This document shows, piece by piece, positions 17,566 through 26,674 of a DNA stretch of 64,000 bases. Source of the stretch: CBFFRJ01 sp051486985 (GTDB lineage Bacteria; Pseudomonadota; Gammaproteobacteria; Enterobacterales; Enterobacteriaceae); assembly GCF_051486985.1 (NCBI RefSeq), contig NZ_JAHVDV010000004.1, forward strand, positions 124,001-188,000, in the 5' to 3' direction. The number at the start of each line of letters is the position of its first letter. The stretch's first letter is position 1. The translations under genes were made by a program, and so were the position numbers. Below the pieces are notes generated by a model. That model was not told the DNA's origin and searched no databases. It saw only the letters and a program-made list of their open reading frames with translations.

Positions 17566-19260
17566 TTAGTGAGTGAGCGCTGCCTGCGGTGCTGGCGCGG
17601 CTACCGGGAGATAGTGAAGCTCGGCGCTTTTTGCCCACTGCTGATAGCGGCGATAGAGTTGTTCAAAACGCTGGGCTTGCGCAGTGGCGGGCTGCAGCGT
17701 GCTTTCGATCTGGCTGGCCATTTGCTGTTGCGCGGCCGGGATATCGGTATGCACACCCGCGGCGACGGCTGCAAAAATGGCCGCACCCAGCGCACAGCAC
17801 TGGTCAGAGGCAACAATTTGCAGCGGACGATTGAGTACGTCGCAGCAGGCCTGCATGATGACTGGGTTTTTGCGCGCGATGCCGCCCAGTGCCATGACGT
17901 TGTCCACAGCAATACCCTGTTCGGTAAAACACTCCATGATGGCGCGCGCGCCAAAGGCCGTGGCGGCGATGAGCCCGCCAAAGAGCGCCGGAGCGTCGGT
18001 GGCAAGATTTAGATCGGTGATAACACCCTTCAGGCGCTGATTCGCATTCGGGGTACGGCGGCCGTTAAACCAGTCCAGTACCACGGGCAGATGTTCCAGA
18101 GAGGGGTTTTTCGCCCAGGCGGCGGTCAGTGCCGGCAGAAGCTGTTTCTGGCTGGCTTTGATCTGGGTTTTCAGTTCCGGATGCTCAATCGCCAGCTGCT
18201 CCAGCGGCCAGCCAAGGATGCGGCCAAACCAGGCGTAGATGTCACCGAAGGCAGATTGCCCGGCTTCCAGCCCGATAAAGTCCGGCACCACGCTGCCATC
18301 CACCTGCCCGCAGATTCCTTTTACCGCCCGATCCCCCACGCTGGGTTTATCCGCAATCAGGATGTCGCAGGTTGAGGTGCCAATCACTTTGACCAGCGTG
18401 TTAGGTTGTGCCCCGGCTCCTACGGCTCCCATATGGCAGTCAAATGCGCCACCAGAGATAACGACGGTTTCAGGCAGGCCAAGGCGCTGCGCCCACTCCG
18501 CCGTCAGCGTACCGACCGGCAGATCGGCGGTGAACGTCTCGGTAAAGAGCGGGGTCGGGAGGTGTTTGTTGAGCAGCGGGTCCAGATCGTCAAAGAAGCT
18601 CGCTGGCGGCAGACCGCCCCAGCTCTCATGCCATAGCGATTTATGCCCGGCGCTACAGCGTCCACGGCGAATATCCTGTGGTCGGGTGGTACCGGAGAGC
18701 AGGGCAGGTACCCAGTCGCACAGCTCAATCCACGAGGCGGCAGCCTGAGCAACATCGCGGTCTGCACGGGTCACATGAAGGATTTTGGCCCAGAACCACT
18801 CACTGGAATAAATACCGCCGATATAGCGTGAATAGTCGGTCTTGCCCGGTGCGTGGCAGAGTGCAGTGATCGCTTCTGCTTCTTCCACTGCCGTATGGTC
18901 TTTCCACAGCACGAACATCGCGTTGGGGTTGTCGGCGAATTCCGGTCGCAGAGCCAGTACGCGACCTTCAGCATCAATAGGGGCTGGCGTTGAGCCGGTG
19001 CTGTCGACGCCGATGCCTTTTACCTCCTGACGCTGCGTCTCTGTCAGTTGTGCCAGCACGGCTTTGATCGCCGCTTCCATCGACTCGATGTAGTCCCTGG
19101 GGTGGTGGCGAAAGCGGTTGTTGGCGGCGTCGCAGTAACGACCTTCCTGCCAACGAGGATACCACTCTACGCTGGTGGCGATTTCATTTCCGGACGCGCA
19201 ATCCACTGCCAGTGCGCGTACCGAGTCGCTACCAAAATCGAGGCCAATTGCAATTGCCAT
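17566..19260 (-). CDS. araB: Ribulokinase
   Basis: ATP-dependent kinase of the FGGY family that phosphorylates L-ribulose to L-ribulose 5-phosphate. The 564-residue protein opens with the phosphate-binding GLDFGSDSVRALAVD, has GIGVDSTGSTPAP and the C-terminal ALGGIARKNP signature of the family. First gene of araBAD; its promoter shares a control region with the divergent araC. It is two residues shorter than the E. coli enzyme, at a variable C-terminus. Confidence 0.98.
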   Translation of the reverse strand: MAIAIGLDFGSDSVRALAVDCASGNEIATSVEWYPRWQEGRYCDAANNRFRHHPRDYIESMEAAIKAVLAQLTETQRQEVKGIGVDSTGSTPAPIDAEGRVLALRPEFADNPNAMFVLWKDHTAVEEAEAITALCHAPGKTDYSRYIGGIYSSEWFWAKILHVTRADRDVAQAAASWIELCDWVPALLSGTTRPQDIRRGRCSAGHKSLWHESWGGLPPASFFDDLDPLLNKHLPTPLFTETFTADLPVGTLTAEWAQRLGLPETVVISGGAFDCHMGAVGAGAQPNTLVKVIGTSTCDILIADKPSVGDRAVKGICGQVDGSVVPDFIGLEAGQSAFGDIYAWFGRILGWPLEQLAIEHPELKTQIKASQKQLLPALTAAWAKNPSLEHLPVVLDWFNGRRTPNANQRLKGVITDLNLATDAPALFGGLIAATAFGARAIMECFTEQGIAVDNVMALGGIARKNPVIMQACCDVLNRPLQIVASDQCCALGAAIFAAVAAGVHTDIPAAQQQMASQIESTLQPATAQAQRFEQLYRRYQQWAKSAELHYLPVAAPAPQAALTH

Positions 19261-19296
19261 CGTGTTGCTCCATGAAGAGTTACCTTAGGGAGAAAC

Positions 19297-19431
19297 ATAG
19301 TGATCGGCTGAAAAAAGCGTCAGGCTGTATTCGCTAATCTTATGGACGAAAATGCTATGTAAGTACAAAGTGTGACGCCGTGCAAAAATTCGATGTGGAC
19401 ATTTCTGCCGCCTTTATAGACACTTTGGTTG
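19297..19431. promoter_or_regulatory. araBAD/araC control region: -10, araI2, araI1, CRP site, araO1
   Basis: The layout matches E. coli. The araBAD -10 (CACTAT on the minus strand) is at 19297-19302. AraC half-sites araI2 (19320-19336) and araI1 (19341-19357, minus strand TAGCATTTTCGTCCATA) have centres 21 bp apart. A CRP site with core TGTGACGCCGTGCAA is at about 19368-19389. The araO1 pair follows at 19394-19410 (TGTGGACATTTCTGCCG) and 19415-19431 (TATAGACACTTTGGTTG), also 21 bp apart. AraC with arabinose and CRP-cAMP should activate araBAD; binding at araO1 should repress araC. Confidence 0.85.
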
Positions 19432-19552
19432 GCCCTTTCTCTACCAATAATATGCGCTAAACTGGCATAACTGCTTTTATCAGGCGGGGTTGAAAGTGGC
19501 GATCATTTCCTTGTGCCCGGTCAACATGTGGGGGGAATGAAGCGCGTATCAA

Positions 19553-19569
19553 TATGGACAATTGGTTTC
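19553..19569 (+). promoter_or_regulatory. Distal AraC operator araO2
   Basis: TATGGACAATTGGTTTC lies in the araC leader, 28 nt before the ATG, and is identical in recalled sequence to E. coli araO2. It lies about 210 bp from araI1, the spacing needed for the AraC-mediated DNA loop that represses araBAD without arabinose. Confidence 0.8.
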
Positions 19570-19596
19570 CTGACTGACATCCGGAGTATTGCGTTT

Positions 19597-20442
19597 ATGG
19601 CTGAATCTCAAAACGATCCACTGCTGCCTGGCTACTCGTTTAATGCCCACCTGGTAGCGGGATTGACCCCCATTGAGTCGGAAGGTTACCTCGATTTTTT
19701 CATCGACCGTCCCCTCGGCATGAAGGGATACATTCTGAACTTCACCATCCGGGGGGAAGGGGTAATTGATAACAATGGCAAGCAGTATGTCTGCCGCCCC
19801 GGCGATATGCTGCTCTTCCCCCCCGGTGAGATTCACCACTATGGTCGCCACCCCGATGCCAGCGAGTGGTATCATCAGTGGGTCTATTTCCGCCCCCGTG
19901 CCTACTGGCATGAGTGGTTAAGCTGGCCGACTATTTTCGCCCAGACCGGTTTTTATCGCCCGGATGAACAGCATCTGACGCAGTTCAGCGAGCTGTTTGG
20001 ACAAATCATTGATGCCGGGCAGAGTGGCGGACGTTATGCCGAACTGCTGGCGATTAACCTGCTGGAACAACTGCTGCTGCGACGTATGGATGCGATTAAT
20101 GAATCTCTCCATCCTCCGCTGGATAATCGGGTTCGCGACGCCTGCCAGTATATCAGCGACCATTTGGCCGATAGCCATTTCGATATTGCAGGTGTGGCGC
20201 AGCATGTCTGCCTTTCACCCTCGCGCCTGTCGCATCTGTTCCGCCAGCAGCTGGGCGTTAGCGTGTTGAGCTGGCGCGAGGATCAGCGCATCAGCCAGGC
20301 CAAATTGCTGCTGAGTACCACGCGTATGCCGATTGCCAGCGTCGGGCGCAACGTGGGCTTTGAAGATCAGCTCTATTTTTCACGGGTATTCAAAAAATGC
20401 ACCGGTGCCAGCCCCAGCGAATTTCGTGCAGGATGTGAATAA
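19597..20442 (+). CDS. araC: Arabinose operon regulator AraC
   Basis: Arabinose-responsive activator and repressor, founder of its family. The 281-residue protein starts MAESQNDPLLPGYSF; the open frame extends 28 codons upstream but the family start is this ATG. The N-terminal arm and cupin domain (about 1-170) bind arabinose and dimerise, with the RPGDMLLFPPGEIHHYG strand. Two helix-turn-helix motifs follow in the C-terminal domain, within IAGVAQHVCLSPSRLSHLFR and IASVGRNVGFEDQLYFSRVF. It ends at AGCE, lacking the 11-residue tail of E. coli AraC, like the Salmonella protein. Confidence 0.97.
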   Translation: MAESQNDPLLPGYSFNAHLVAGLTPIESEGYLDFFIDRPLGMKGYILNFTIRGEGVIDNNGKQYVCRPGDMLLFPPGEIHHYGRHPDASEWYHQWVYFRPRAYWHEWLSWPTIFAQTGFYRPDEQHLTQFSELFGQIIDAGQSGGRYAELLAINLLEQLLLRRMDAINESLHPPLDNRVRDACQYISDHLADSHFDIAGVAQHVCLSPSRLSHLFRQQLGVSVLSWREDQRISQAKLLLSTTRMPIASVGRNVGFEDQLYFSRVFKKCTGASPSEFRAGCE

Positions 20443-20569
20443 AGGGTAAAGAAGCGCAATGAATTTCGCGGGTGAATATCTTACTCGCTAAACTATTCGG
20501 ATAATTAAGGATTGACCCTTGTGGTTCGGCTCCGGACAATCCCGGCGTCGTTACTCAACCGGATAGACT

Positions 20570-21334
20570 ATGCAAGCTTTGCTGGAACACTTTATGACGC
20601 AGTCAGCCACCTATTCGCTGATTGCGATTGCGCTGGTGGCCTTTCTTGAGTCGCTGGCGCTGGTGGGGTTAATCCTCCCGGGCACGGTAATGATGGCGGG
20701 GCTGGGGGCGCTGATTGGCAGCGGTGAGGTGAATTTCTGGCATGCGTGGCTGGCGGGAATTGTCGGCTGCCTGCTGGGGGACTGGATCTCTTTCTGGCTC
20801 GGCTGGCGCTTTAAGCGCCCTCTGCACCGGCTCTCTTTCCTTCAAAAGAACAAAGCGTTACTGGATAAAACCGAACATGCGCTGCACCAGCACAGTATGT
20901 TCACCATTCTGGTGGGGCGTTTTGTCGGCCCTACTCGCCCGCTTATCCCGATGGTCGCAGGTATGCTTGACCTGCCGGTTGCCAAATTTGTGGTGCCTAA
21001 TATCATTGGCTGCCTGCTCTGGCCGCCGTTTTACTTCCTGCCTGGTATTCTGGCGGGCGCAGCCATTGATATTCCGGCGGGGGAACAGAGCGGTGGATTC
21101 AAATGGTTGCTGGTGCTGGCGGCGGTGCTTGTCTGGCTGGCTGGCTGGATGTGCTGGCGACTCTGGCGCAGCCAGAAAAGTGGCCGTGATAAACTCTCCG
21201 CTTATCTTCCCCGCCAGCGCCTCTACTGGTTAACGCCGTTACTGGTGTGTGTGGCAGCCATTGCGGTCACCCTTCTTGTGCGCCATCCGCTGATGCCGGT
21301 CTATGCGCAAATACTCGTGAAAGTCGTCACCTGA
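20570..21334 (+). CDS. yabI: DedA-family inner-membrane protein YabI
   Basis: Polytopic protein with a VTT/SNARE-associated (DedA) domain. Family members are linked to lipid-carrier flipping and proton-motive-force homeostasis, but the role of this paralogue is not established. The 254 residues include the conserved ESLALVGLILPGTV re-entrant segment and GRFVGPTRPLIPMVAG, where the acidic and arginine residues typical of DedA lie. It ends by overlapping the 3' end of convergent thiQ by 8 bp. Confidence 0.95.
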   Translation: MQALLEHFMTQSATYSLIAIALVAFLESLALVGLILPGTVMMAGLGALIGSGEVNFWHAWLAGIVGCLLGDWISFWLGWRFKRPLHRLSFLQKNKALLDKTEHALHQHSMFTILVGRFVGPTRPLIPMVAGMLDLPVAKFVVPNIIGCLLWPPFYFLPGILAGAAIDIPAGEQSGGFKWLLVLAAVLVWLAGWMCWRLWRSQKSGRDKLSAYLPRQRLYWLTPLLVCVAAIAVTLLVRHPLMPVYAQILVKVVT

Positions 21335-22022
21335 TGCCCAGCAGGGCGGAGACCGGGGCGCTGCCGCTCAGCAACGTGTCGGTTTCTCCATCCCAGGCGA
21401 TCCGCCCGTCAGCCACCACTACCGAACGAGGCGCAATGCGCGCCGCATCTTCGACGCTGTGAGAGACCATGAGCAACGTTAACTGCTGGCGGTGACAGAC
21501 TTCCTGAACCAGAACGAGCATCTCCTGGCGCAGCGCCGGGTCAAGGGCTGAAAAGGGTTCGTCGAGTAACAGCACCGGCTGTTCGCGCACCAGGCAGCGG
21601 GCCAGAGCGACACGTTGACGCTGCCCACCGGAAAGCTCGCCAGGTAGCCGGTTAAGCAGGCTCTCCAGCCCCATAGTGGCAGCAATGGTCTCCAGTTTGC
21701 TGGATTGCGCGCTGGACAGCTTCAGGCCGGCATCCAGCCCCAGTCCTATGTTCTGCCTGACGGTTAAGTGGGTAAAGAGGTTGTTTTCCTGAAACAGCAT
21801 CGATACCGGGCGTTTTGCGGGTGGCGTGTGCGTATGTTCCCGGTTTTCAATCATGATGGTGCCACTCGCCGGGGCCAGGAAACCTGCAACCAGGCTTAAC
21901 AATGTGCTTTTTCCCGCACCGCTGGGGCCGAGTACGGCAATACGTTCACCCTGTCTTGCCGAGAGTGTAAAGCGCATGGGCAGATGCTGGTACAACCAGG
22001 TTACATCAATCAGTCTTAGCAT
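21327..22022 (-). CDS. thiQ: Thiamine ABC transporter ATP-binding protein
   Basis: ATPase of the ThiBPQ importer for thiamine and thiamine pyrophosphate. The 231-residue protein has Walker A GPSGAGKST, the Q-loop in MLFQENNLF, the ABC signature LSGGQRQRVAL, Walker B LLLDEPFSALD and the switch His in VSHSVED. I place the start at ATG 22020-22022 (MLRLIDVTWLY), matching E. coli, giving a 17-bp overlap with thiP; seven extra upstream codons are also open. Confidence 0.96.
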   Translation of the reverse strand: MLRLIDVTWLYQHLPMRFTLSARQGERIAVLGPSGAGKSTLLSLVAGFLAPASGTIMIENREHTHTPPAKRPVSMLFQENNLFTHLTVRQNIGLGLDAGLKLSSAQSSKLETIAATMGLESLLNRLPGELSGGQRQRVALARCLVREQPVLLLDEPFSALDPALRQEMLVLVQEVCHRQQLTLLMVSHSVEDAARIAPRSVVVADGRIAWDGETDTLLSGSAPVSALLGIR

Positions 22023-23616
22023 GGCGTCCCGGAAGTTTTTCAATAAAGGTGAACAGTGAGAAGCAGAGTATTAGCAGTATCAGTGCCGTGACCGCCCCGT
22101 CCTGGGTGCGATAGGAACCTATCTGCTGATAAAGGTAGAACGGCAGGGTGCGAAAATCGTCGTTACCAAAAAGCGCGACCACCCCAAAATCACCGATGGA
22201 GAGTACGCAGGCAAAGGCCAGCGCCTGCGCCAGCGGCACCTTCAGCGCTCGCAGTTCCACCACCCGCAGGCGACGCACTCCCGTCATACCCAGCGACTGG
22301 CACAGCAGGCTGTAGCGCGCGGTAATGTCACGCATCGGGTTTTCCAGCACTTTCAGAGCATAGGGAACCGCCATCAGCGCGTTGGTAAAAATCACAATGC
22401 CATCCGCTGAGCCAGGCAGGCCAATGCTGTCGTTCAGCAGCAGGAAAAACCCGGTCGCCAGGACAATGCCTGGCATCGCCAGAATCAACATGCCGCTCAT
22501 CTCCAGCGCCTGGCCTGCCAGGATCTGCTGGCGTGCGCGCAGTTCGCGGCTGCTCCAGAGCAGCATCATGGTGAAGACAATGCAGAGCAGCCCCGCACAG
22601 AGCGCAATGCGTAACGAGGTCCAGACCGCCTGCCAGAGCACCGGACGTGAGAGCATGTTCAGCATGCTGAGGTTCAGCCCGTCAAACATCACCGCCAGCA
22701 GCGGCGGGAGAAGCAGCAGCAGCGCCAGCGCAATCAGGGTGACATCACAGATGCGGCTAAAGAGCCTGTCCTGCGGATCGCGCCAGCCCTGAATCTGATG
22801 GCTCCCCACGGCAAAGGCTTTGCTGAGGCGCTGGCTGAGCAGAACCAGCCCCAGGCAGCAGACCATCTGAATCAGCGCCAGCAGTGCCGCGCGGCCAGGG
22901 TCAAAGTCATAGCTCAGCGCCTGGTAAATGGCCAGTTCAATAGTAGTCGCCTGCGGCCCGCCGCCCAGCGACAGCACGGTGGCAAAACTGGCAAAGCAGA
23001 GCATGAAAATCAGTGCTGCGACGGGGGGAATTTGTCGACGCAGCCACGGCCACTCGACATAGCGGAAAAAGGACCAGCCTCGCATACCCAGCTGTGCCGC
23101 AAGCTGGCGCTGCTCACCGGGGATCTGTTCCAGCGCCTGAAGCAGTAAACGTGAGGCCATCGGCAGGTTAAAAAAGACATGGGCCAGCAGGATGCCTTGG
23201 AGTCCATAAGGTGAGAAGGACCACTTCAGTCCGAGTGCGGAAAATAGCGACGCCAGCCAGCCATGATGACCGTAAACGCTGAGAATGCCAAAGACCGCCA
23301 CCAGCACCGGCAGAATCAGGGTCATGGCGCACAAACGTAACAGCGCCATTCGCCCCGGGAAGCGACGTCGGTAGAGCGCTCTGGAGAGAAAAATAGCCGG
23401 AACCACGGAGAACAGGGCTGAGAGAAACGCCTGCCAGAAGGAAAAACGCACCACGTGCCACAGATAGCTGTCCTGTAAGACCTCCGTCAGTTCAGACGCG
23501 GGGGCGTGCTTCCAGAGCGCCAGGAAGGCGGCCAGCGCTACCGCTACCATGACGGTAGCGGCGGTCAGGCCGGGCGCCATCCAGCCGGGAATCAGCGGCT
23601 GACGGCGTGTTGCCAT
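22006..23616 (-). CDS. thiP: Thiamine ABC transporter permease
   Basis: Inner-membrane permease of the ThiBPQ importer. The 536 residues form two homologous halves of about six transmembrane helices each, with a cytoplasmic coupling loop in each half (around EQIPGEQRQLAAQLGM and ENPMRDITARYSLLCQSLGM). The start ATRRQPLIPGW matches E. coli ThiP. It overlaps the 3' end of thiB by 25 bp and the 5' end of thiQ by 17 bp, so the three genes are translated as a coupled operon. Confidence 0.97.
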   Translation of the reverse strand: MATRRQPLIPGWMAPGLTAATVMVAVALAAFLALWKHAPASELTEVLQDSYLWHVVRFSFWQAFLSALFSVVPAIFLSRALYRRRFPGRMALLRLCAMTLILPVLVAVFGILSVYGHHGWLASLFSALGLKWSFSPYGLQGILLAHVFFNLPMASRLLLQALEQIPGEQRQLAAQLGMRGWSFFRYVEWPWLRRQIPPVAALIFMLCFASFATVLSLGGGPQATTIELAIYQALSYDFDPGRAALLALIQMVCCLGLVLLSQRLSKAFAVGSHQIQGWRDPQDRLFSRICDVTLIALALLLLLPPLLAVMFDGLNLSMLNMLSRPVLWQAVWTSLRIALCAGLLCIVFTMMLLWSSRELRARQQILAGQALEMSGMLILAMPGIVLATGFFLLLNDSIGLPGSADGIVIFTNALMAVPYALKVLENPMRDITARYSLLCQSLGMTGVRRLRVVELRALKVPLAQALAFACVLSIGDFGVVALFGNDDFRTLPFYLYQQIGSYRTQDGAVTALILLILCFSLFTFIEKLPGRHAKTD

Positions 23617-24575
23617 GCACGGATCCAGTCGGCGCGCTGAGTTGCCACCTGTTCAGAGGTGTACTCAAGGGAGGTTTGAGGTTTCACCAGCGTATCAAAA
23701 CCCGCCGGCAGCGCCACGTTGGTTACCGGGTACATCCAGTTGCCGGTAGGGATGGCGTTCTGGAACGCCGGAGACACCATGAATTTGAGGAATTTTTCTG
23801 CCAGCTCAGGCTCTTTGCTGGCGGCGGTGCGGGCCGCGACTTCAACTTGCAGGTAGTGTCCCTCGCTGAAGTTAGCGGCGGCGTACTGCTCTTTTTTCTC
23901 TTCAATGATGTGGTAAGCCGGAGAGGTCGTATAGCTCAGCACTAAGTCACCTTCCCCTTTCAGGAACAGACCGTAAGCTTCGCTCCAGCCTTTAGTGACG
24001 GTGACGGTCTTCGCCGCCAGCTTCTTCCAGGCGTCTGATGATTTATCGCCATAGACTTTCTGCATCCATAACAGCAGACCCAGCCCCGGTGTGCTGGTCC
24101 GTGGATCTTCGTAGATCACGCGCCATTTCTGTTCGCTTTCAACCAGCTCTTTCAGGCTTTTCGGCGGGTTCTGCAGTTTGGTTTTATCGTAAACGAAGGC
24201 AAACCAGCCGTAATCAAAGGGGACAAAGGTGTCATTCTTCCAGCCGCCTGGTACCTTAACCGCATCAGTGGCGACGCCGCTTTTGGCAAAGAGGTTGGTG
24301 CTGGTTGCTGCTTCGAGCAGATTGTTGTCCAGTCCCAGCACCACGTCAGCTTTGCTGTTTTTACCCTCCATACGCAGACGGTTAAGCAGCGAGACGCCAT
24401 CTTCCAGCGCGACCAGCTTCAGTTCACAGTTGCAGTCAGCTTCGAACGCTTTTTTTATTACCGGGCCGGGGCCCCAGTCGGCGGCAAAAGAGTCATAGGT
24501 GTAAACGGTGAGGGTCGGTTTGGCAAATACGGGAGCTGCAACCAGCAGCAGGACGGGCAGAACGTTTTTTAGCAC
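23592..24575 (-). CDS. thiB: Thiamine-binding periplasmic protein
   Basis: Synonym tbpA. Captures thiamine and its phosphates in the periplasm for ThiPQ. I choose the GTG at 24573-24575, preceded by GAGG at 6-nt spacing, giving 327 residues as in E. coli; a TTG 12 nt upstream is also open. A Sec signal peptide (about 1-19, ending APVFAKP) precedes a type 2 solute-binding domain. The segments YTYDSFAADWGPGP and TKGWSEAYGLFL are characteristic. Expression is probably controlled by the TPP riboswitch immediately upstream. Confidence 0.97.
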   Translation of the reverse strand: MLKNVLPVLLLVAAPVFAKPTLTVYTYDSFAADWGPGPVIKKAFEADCNCELKLVALEDGVSLLNRLRMEGKNSKADVVLGLDNNLLEAATSTNLFAKSGVATDAVKVPGGWKNDTFVPFDYGWFAFVYDKTKLQNPPKSLKELVESEQKWRVIYEDPRTSTPGLGLLLWMQKVYGDKSSDAWKKLAAKTVTVTKGWSEAYGLFLKGEGDLVLSYTTSPAYHIIEEKKEQYAAANFSEGHYLQVEVAARTAASKEPELAEKFLKFMVSPAFQNAIPTGNWMYPVTNVALPAGFDTLVKPQTSLEYTSEQVATQRADWIRAWQHAVSR

Positions 24576-24620
24576 TTTGCACCTCAAAATGTAGGTGGCA
24601 AAGGATTTTGAGTGAGAGCC

Positions 24621-24712
24621 TCAAATCCCTTCGCCGGCGTTATCCGGATCAGGTTCGACGGGTATTTTCTCAGCACACGCCTGACGCGCAGCACCCCGTT
24701 GAGCACCGCAAT
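24621..24712 (-). ncRNA. sroA: TPP riboswitch (THI element; sroA equivalent)
   Basis: Read on the minus strand, the leader contains GGGGTGCT, CTGAGAAAATACCC, ACCTGATCCGGATAA and GCGAAGGGA in the order of the thiamine pyrophosphate aptamer, including both ligand-contact segments (CUGAGA and ACCUGAUC). It sits 46 nt upstream of thiB, as the E. coli SroA/THI element does. TPP binding should reduce thiBPQ expression, probably by masking translation initiation. Confidence 0.93.
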
Positions 24713-24744
24713 AGTGTAATGATTTTGTAAGTTTTCGGAAAGCA

Positions 24745-26400
24745 TTAAGGATCGGGTGGGGCAAACCAGGCCGATTTGAAGTCAAACCAGCCGAGCGTAT
24801 TCATCCGTAGTCCGCGCATGCTTCGTTGGCCCTGAATCATCAGCCAGTGGTGGATTAACGGCACCATCGCTTTGCTCTCCAGCAACTGCTGACACCAGGC
24901 CGCAAGATTCAACTCTCCGGCACGCCAGATTGCAGCATCGCCCTGCCAGTCAAGGGGTATGCAGTGCCGGATGAGGGGGACTTCATAAAGATGCGTGAAG
25001 AGAGAGAAGTCGAGCGGCAGAGTAAAGTTGGCACTGTTTAGCCAGATGTCGCTGATGATTTCGCCCGCATGCCACTCCACATAGTCCACCTCCTGAATCT
25101 CCAGGCGCACGCCCTGGCTGGCAAGCAGGGCGCTCATGGTGTTGGCGATAGCTTTATGTTCGTTATGATCGCGATAGAAGGTCAGGGTCAGCGACTCCAG
25201 TCCGGCGGGTTTTTCTCCGCCGGTGGGACGGGCATGATGCCAGCGTGGCAGCAGGCCGTAAGCCGGGAACCAGTAGCGCTGATAGTGCTCTTCAGCGTGG
25301 TAAAGCAGGTTGGTGGGGGATAACACCTGGCTTATCCAGTCGCGTACCGCCGGGTTTGCGCCTCGCGTCGAACGCGTGTCAAAGAGCAGATAGTAGCATC
25401 CCTCCTCGAGGCGGCTTTCGATGGCTTGTTCACTGTCGGTCGGGCCGTCAATGGTCAGGCCGCCGTTAGGCTCATCACCGATTTCCGGCAGTACCCAGAC
25501 GTTGACCTCATCGATCAGCGCGCGAAAGCCAAAATAATCCTCAAAGGCATGGATCTTCAGCTGGTTGCTATTGTTGCGAGTGACGGCATAAGGGCCGGTG
25601 CCAACCGGATGACTGGAGAAGTCAGGCAGGGTCTCCCACTCCTGGGGGAGGATCATCGCCGGGATATGCCCGACCAGCCACGGAAGCCATTGATCCGGCT
25701 GGCTCAGATGAATATCCAGCGTCCAGGGGGTGGGGGAGGAGATCCCGATGATATGAGAGTAGAGGGGCAGCGTACTGATGCGCTCAAGCGAGGCAATCAC
25801 ATCACGCATCTCCAGCTCACGCCCGTGATGAAAATGGATACCGGGGCGCAAATAAAATCGCCAGTGTAAGGGCGTAATCTCCTTCCAGTGGTGGGCAATG
25901 TCCGCTTCCAGTTCCCCATTTGCCTCATTTATGCGGGTCAGGGCGTTGAAAATCTGCCGGGCCATATGGGTTTCGGAACGGCGTAATGCCGTACCAGGTA
26001 ACAGGTTGCGCAGCGGGCGGTAGTAGAGGACGCGCAGTATATGTCGGCCCTGCCGGAAACTGCGGCCCAGATGGGACACCAGCATCTGTCGCACCGTGCT
26101 TTTATCGCCAACCAGTTGCACCAGCTGATCGATGCGGTCCTGCTCAAGTAAGTCTTCGGCGCGCTGCTGCTGAAGAGCAAGCCCGGTATAGAGAAAGGTG
26201 AGGCGTGAGCGTTTCCCGCGTCCGGCTTCAGCATCCCATGTCAGCCAGCCCTTCTCCTGCATGGTATTGAGCAGAGTGCGCATGTGGCGGCGCGAACAGC
26301 TCAGTAACGTGGCCAGCTCATTGAGCGTGGTCTCTTGTGACTTCCCGTCGCAGCATTGCCAGAGGCGAATGAACTGCTGTTGCAGGCGACCAGAGGACAT
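24745..26400 (-). CDS. sgrR: Sugar-phosphate stress regulator SgrR
   Basis: Transcription factor that activates sgrS when glucose 6-phosphate or analogues accumulate, and represses its own gene. The 551-residue protein, equal in length to E. coli SgrR, has an N-terminal winged-helix domain (about 1-110; LNELATLLSCSRRHMRTLL is the DNA-recognition region) and a C-terminal solute-binding-protein domain related to peptide ABC-binding proteins, presumed to sense the signal. It is transcribed divergently from sgrS over a 67-bp gap. Confidence 0.97.
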   Translation of the reverse strand: MSSGRLQQQFIRLWQCCDGKSQETTLNELATLLSCSRRHMRTLLNTMQEKGWLTWDAEAGRGKRSRLTFLYTGLALQQQRAEDLLEQDRIDQLVQLVGDKSTVRQMLVSHLGRSFRQGRHILRVLYYRPLRNLLPGTALRRSETHMARQIFNALTRINEANGELEADIAHHWKEITPLHWRFYLRPGIHFHHGRELEMRDVIASLERISTLPLYSHIIGISSPTPWTLDIHLSQPDQWLPWLVGHIPAMILPQEWETLPDFSSHPVGTGPYAVTRNNSNQLKIHAFEDYFGFRALIDEVNVWVLPEIGDEPNGGLTIDGPTDSEQAIESRLEEGCYYLLFDTRSTRGANPAVRDWISQVLSPTNLLYHAEEHYQRYWFPAYGLLPRWHHARPTGGEKPAGLESLTLTFYRDHNEHKAIANTMSALLASQGVRLEIQEVDYVEWHAGEIISDIWLNSANFTLPLDFSLFTHLYEVPLIRHCIPLDWQGDAAIWRAGELNLAAWCQQLLESKAMVPLIHHWLMIQGQRSMRGLRMNTLGWFDFKSAWFAPPDP

Positions 26401-26454
26401 AAAAGGGGAACTCCTGAGAAAAAGTCAGCAATTTATTAATCCCTATATTAAGCC

Positions 26455-26460
26455 AATACT
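26455..26460 (+). promoter_or_regulatory. Putative sgrS -10 element
   Basis: AATACT at 26455-26460 lies 8 nt before the G at 26468 that corresponds to the start of E. coli SgrS. The -35 at 17-nt spacing is poor (TTTATT), as expected of a promoter that needs SgrR for activation. Confidence 0.45.
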
Positions 26461-26488
26461 TCTCTGCGATGAAAGCGAGGAGGGGAGT

Positions 26489-26674
26489 ATGAAGAGATCA
26501 TTCACCCGGCAGTTTTACTTAGCGTATTTTCACGCGACACAGGCCGTGTCCTGGCTGAAATGCCCGAATGCCGTTCAGCGTCAGAAAATGCTCGAAGAAT
26601 TAATGCAGTGGGAAGTGACATCCCCGATCTCCACCCTCAATAATTCGGATTGCAGCACGGCGGCAAGTGAGTGA
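26489..26674 (+). CDS. sgrT: Glucose-uptake inhibitor peptide SgrT, C-terminus extended
   Basis: Small protein encoded inside SgrS that inhibits the PTS glucose transporter PtsG. The 61-residue reading frame starts MKRSFTRQFYLAYF with GAGGAGGGGA just upstream. The core TRQFYLAYFHATQ...QRQKMLEELMQWEV matches SgrT (43 residues in E. coli). Residues 48-61 (STLNNSDCSTAASE) and the stop codon are encoded by an inserted ERIC repeat. The N-terminus is also five residues longer than in E. coli. Whether the extended peptide is active is unknown. Confidence 0.85.
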   Translation: MKRSFTRQFYLAYFHATQAVSWLKCPNAVQRQKMLEELMQWEVTSPISTLNNSDCSTAASE

